Source: UBA1413 sp964461455 | GTDB lineage: Bacteria; Bacteroidota; Bacteroidia; Bacteroidales; Prolixibacteraceae | Assembly (NCBI GenBank): GCA_964461455.1 | Contig: CAYWUJ010000004.1 | Location: forward strand, 1 to 64,000 | Direction: 5' to 3' | Length of the DNA stretch: 64,000 bases | In this document: in pieces, positions 62,503 to 64,000 of the stretch | Layout of the letters: the number at the start of each line of letters is the position of its first letter | How positions within the stretch are numbered: position 1 is the first letter of the stretch | The notes under the pieces: model-generated | What the model saw: the letters and a program-made list of their open reading frames with translations, nothing else | What the model was told of the DNA's origin: nothing | Database searches by the model: none | Made by a program: the position numbers and the translations under genes

Positions 62503-62510
62503 CAAATTTA
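62503..62510 (-). promoter_or_regulatory. Candidate -7 element (TAAATTTG) for the ROK kinase
   Basis: Exact match on the minus strand with a TTG 17 bp upstream (62530-62528); about 85-nt leader to ATG 62414. Confidence 0.38.
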
Positions 62511-62579
62511 GAAATAATTGTCACTTGCAACCGTCGAAATGTTGTGGAACAGCAAAAATTCCTTTCCGTCGCTGAACCA

Positions 62580-62587
62580 TAATTTTG
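62580..62587 (+). promoter_or_regulatory. Candidate -7 element (TAATTTTG) for the secreted hydrolase
   Basis: Exact TAnnTTTG match 44 bp before ATG 62632. Confidence 0.38.
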
Positions 62588-62631
62588 TAGTTTTACTGCC
62601 TGCACTGCTTTATCAATAAATTCATTGTTTT

Positions 62632-64000
62632 ATGACCAGAAAATACTTTTTAACAGGATTGTGGATGCTGCTCCTGCTTCCCTGGATGGCCACCGCGGAG
62701 GAACAGGTTCAATTTCGTGAGGGGCTGGTCGTCGGGAACTGTCACAACTACGGGCGACAGGGTTTTTATGCTGACCAGTTTGCCTGGCGTTATTTTCAGC
62801 CTGACTTCCGTGCTCCGCAGGCCGGGGATCTCCTTTACACCGACAGTCTGGGGCGCACGGCGGTATGGAAAGAGATCACGGCCGACAGTACAGGGCACTT
62901 CCGGGGCAGGCAAGCCTACAACGGGTACCTCTACCTCAGCACCCATTCACCACGGGAACAGAATGTTATCCTTAACATCAGCGGAAATGCCATGTTTTAT
63001 CTCAATGGAGAGCCCCATGCCGGCGATGCCTATGGCGACAAATGGCTGTATACTCCCGTCAGGCTGAAAAAAGGGGCCAACCATATTTTCATCCGCACCG
63101 GGACTATGGGATCCGGGGTTTCCGCACGGATTATCTTTCCCGGATCTCCGGTCCTGATTAAAGTGGAAGATGCCACCCTTCCCGATATCGTGGAGGGGGT
63201 TTCCTCTACTCCGCTCATGGGGGCTGTGGTCGTCGTGAACAGCTCATCGCGGCCTCTGGAGAGACTCACCTTCCGCAGCACCATAGCGGGAAGGGAGATG
63301 GTCACCGAAGTTCCGGTAATCCTGCCTCTTTCCTCGCGAAAGGTGATGTTCCGTTTCGATGCATCGGGGGTGCAGGCGCCGGGGCCGGCAGAGTGCAGGC
63401 TGGTGCTGATGTCGGGGGGAAAAGAGATGGCGAAAGGAGCGGTCACTGTGGAACCGGTTTCCGCAGACAAGCCATACAGGATTACCTTCATCAGCAAAAT
63501 CGACGGGAGTCTCCAGTATTACGCCGTCAACCCCCGGAAGGGAGGATCTGAGCCCGGAAGGGCACTCTTTTTATCGGTACATGGAGCGGGGGTGGAAGCC
63601 ATCGGTCAGGCCCGTGCCTATGCTGCCAAAGAAGAAGGCGACCTGGTAGCTCCCACCAACCGTCGTCCCCGGGGTTTCAACTGGGAGGACTGGGGGCGCA
63701 CCGACGCCCTCGAGGTGCTGGCCCTGGCCTCCGGGAAATTTCACCCGGCCTCTGACAGGATTTACCTTACCGGGCACTCCATGGGAGGCCATGGCACCTG
63801 GTATCTGGGAGCCACCTATCCCGGCAAATGGGCCGCCATAGCCCCGTGTGCCGGTTACCCCTCCCTTTTGGGGTATGCCTCGGCCGACGGGAAAATACCC
63901 CAGCCGGGAGAGAACATCAACGAACAGAACCTTTACCGTGCCAGCAACGGCAGTAATGTCTTTGAACTGGCCAAGAATTACGGCGCCTCGGGCATATACA
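62632..64000 (+). CDS. Secreted alpha/beta hydrolase (prolyl oligopeptidase/esterase-like), cut by window edge
   Basis: The open frame runs 456 codons to the window edge without a stop. It has a signal peptide (ending MATAEEQ), then a beta-rich N-terminal part (residues about 25-270) that includes a PA14/carbohydrate-binding-like stretch (YLYLSTHSPREQNVILNISG, AMFYLNGEPHAGDAYG). An alpha/beta hydrolase domain follows, with LFLSVHGAGVEA (oxyanion region) and the nucleophile elbow GHSMGGHGTW (Ser382). Its Asp and His would lie beyond the window. It may be an esterase or peptidase acting outside the cell. Whether it ends with a sorting domain cannot be seen. Confidence 0.78.
   Translation, partial: MTRKYFLTGLWMLLLLPWMATAEEQVQFREGLVVGNCHNYGRQGFYADQFAWRYFQPDFRAPQAGDLLYTDSLGRTAVWKEITADSTGHFRGRQAYNGYLYLSTHSPREQNVILNISGNAMFYLNGEPHAGDAYGDKWLYTPVRLKKGANHIFIRTGTMGSGVSARIIFPGSPVLIKVEDATLPDIVEGVSSTPLMGAVVVVNSSSRPLERLTFRSTIAGREMVTEVPVILPLSSRKVMFRFDASGVQAPGPAECRLVLMSGGKEMAKGAVTVEPVSADKPYRITFISKIDGSLQYYAVNPRKGGSEPGRALFLSVHGAGVEAIGQARAYAAKEEGDLVAPTNRRPRGFNWEDWGRTDALEVLALASGKFHPASDRIYLTGHSMGGHGTWYLGATYPGKWAAIAPCAGYPSLLGYASADGKIPQPGENINEQNLYRASNGSNVFELAKNYGASGIY

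Noticed and set aside
1..64000. CRISPR arrays, prophage, integrases or insertion sequences
   Set aside because: No regularly spaced repeats with unique spacers and no transposase- or phage-like proteins were found. The only tandem repeat (30477-30550) has no spacers.

Overview
This is a chromosomal window of a Bacteroidota bacterium, most likely from the Bacteroidales/Marinilabiliales side of the phylum. The main evidence is a complete type IX secretion core (porP-gldK-gldL-gldM-gldN), a secreted peptidase ending in a type IX sorting domain, Bacteroidetes-type -7 elements (TAnnTTTG) a few tens of bases before many starts, little sign of Shine-Dalgarno sequences, lipoprotein signals, a GH92 mannosidase, a MalQ with two N-terminal starch-binding modules, and methylmalonyl-CoA mutase as separate small and large subunits. 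I see no prophage, insertion sequence, CRISPR array or rRNA. There is one tRNA, Arg(CCT). Gene order looks like ordinary chromosome with a few unusual proteins.

Layout. 1-4739 (minus): an export operon of ABC ATPase, a very large ABC-2 permease fused to a dead M1-peptidase fold and a golvesin-like domain, and a TolC-like protein cut by the window edge. 4946-5524 (minus): a small secreted protein with its own promoter and terminator. 5760-7666 (plus): comB with a PatB/MalY C-S lyase. 7691-13955 (minus): RND/MMPL exporter, polyprenyl synthase, atpD, a short atpC and a family 9 glycosyltransferase. 14062-18061 (plus): fused trehalose-6-phosphate synthase/phosphatase and a GH15 hydrolase, then a terminator and the tRNA. 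18391-20512 (minus): ECF sigma factor, zinc-finger anti-sigma factor and two Spy/CpxP-like envelope proteins. 20665-24709 (plus): mutA-mutB. 25041-27791 (plus): acyl-CoA ligase, then a Tat-exported TIM-barrel protein. 28055-32085 (minus): K+/H+ antiporter and GH92 lipoprotein, with 25-bp tandem repeats between them. 32237-38142: yidD, malQ (minus) and a zinc/manganese ABC transporter. 38277-49171 (minus): topA, a degenerate arginase-fold protein, the type IX core and a second gldK. 49297-54094: PBP1A, a hypothetical protein, rlmN and a flavin reductase. 54262-58724 (plus): ROK regulator, NagB-PIG-L fusion and ROK kinase, an amino-sugar-like locus. 58721-64000: a flavin-binding small protein, the secreted M1 peptidase, another ROK kinase and a truncated secreted esterase.

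How the parts fit. The secretion core at 39.7-45.5 kb would export the M1 peptidase at 59-61 kb through its C-terminal sorting domain. Envelope maintenance is well represented: ECF/Spy stress regulon, PBP1A, yidD, heptosyltransferase, RND exporter and TolC-linked ABC system. Sugar metabolism includes trehalose, maltodextrin, amino sugars and mannosides, and mutAB links to the succinate/propionate route.

The most interesting items are proteins that keep an enzyme fold but have lost its metal site: the M1-like exporter domain and the arginase-fold protein in the type IX locus. Also notable are the duplicated GldK beyond a terminator and the ROK/NagB-PIG-L/ROK locus. All similarity statements come from reading motifs; no database search was run.
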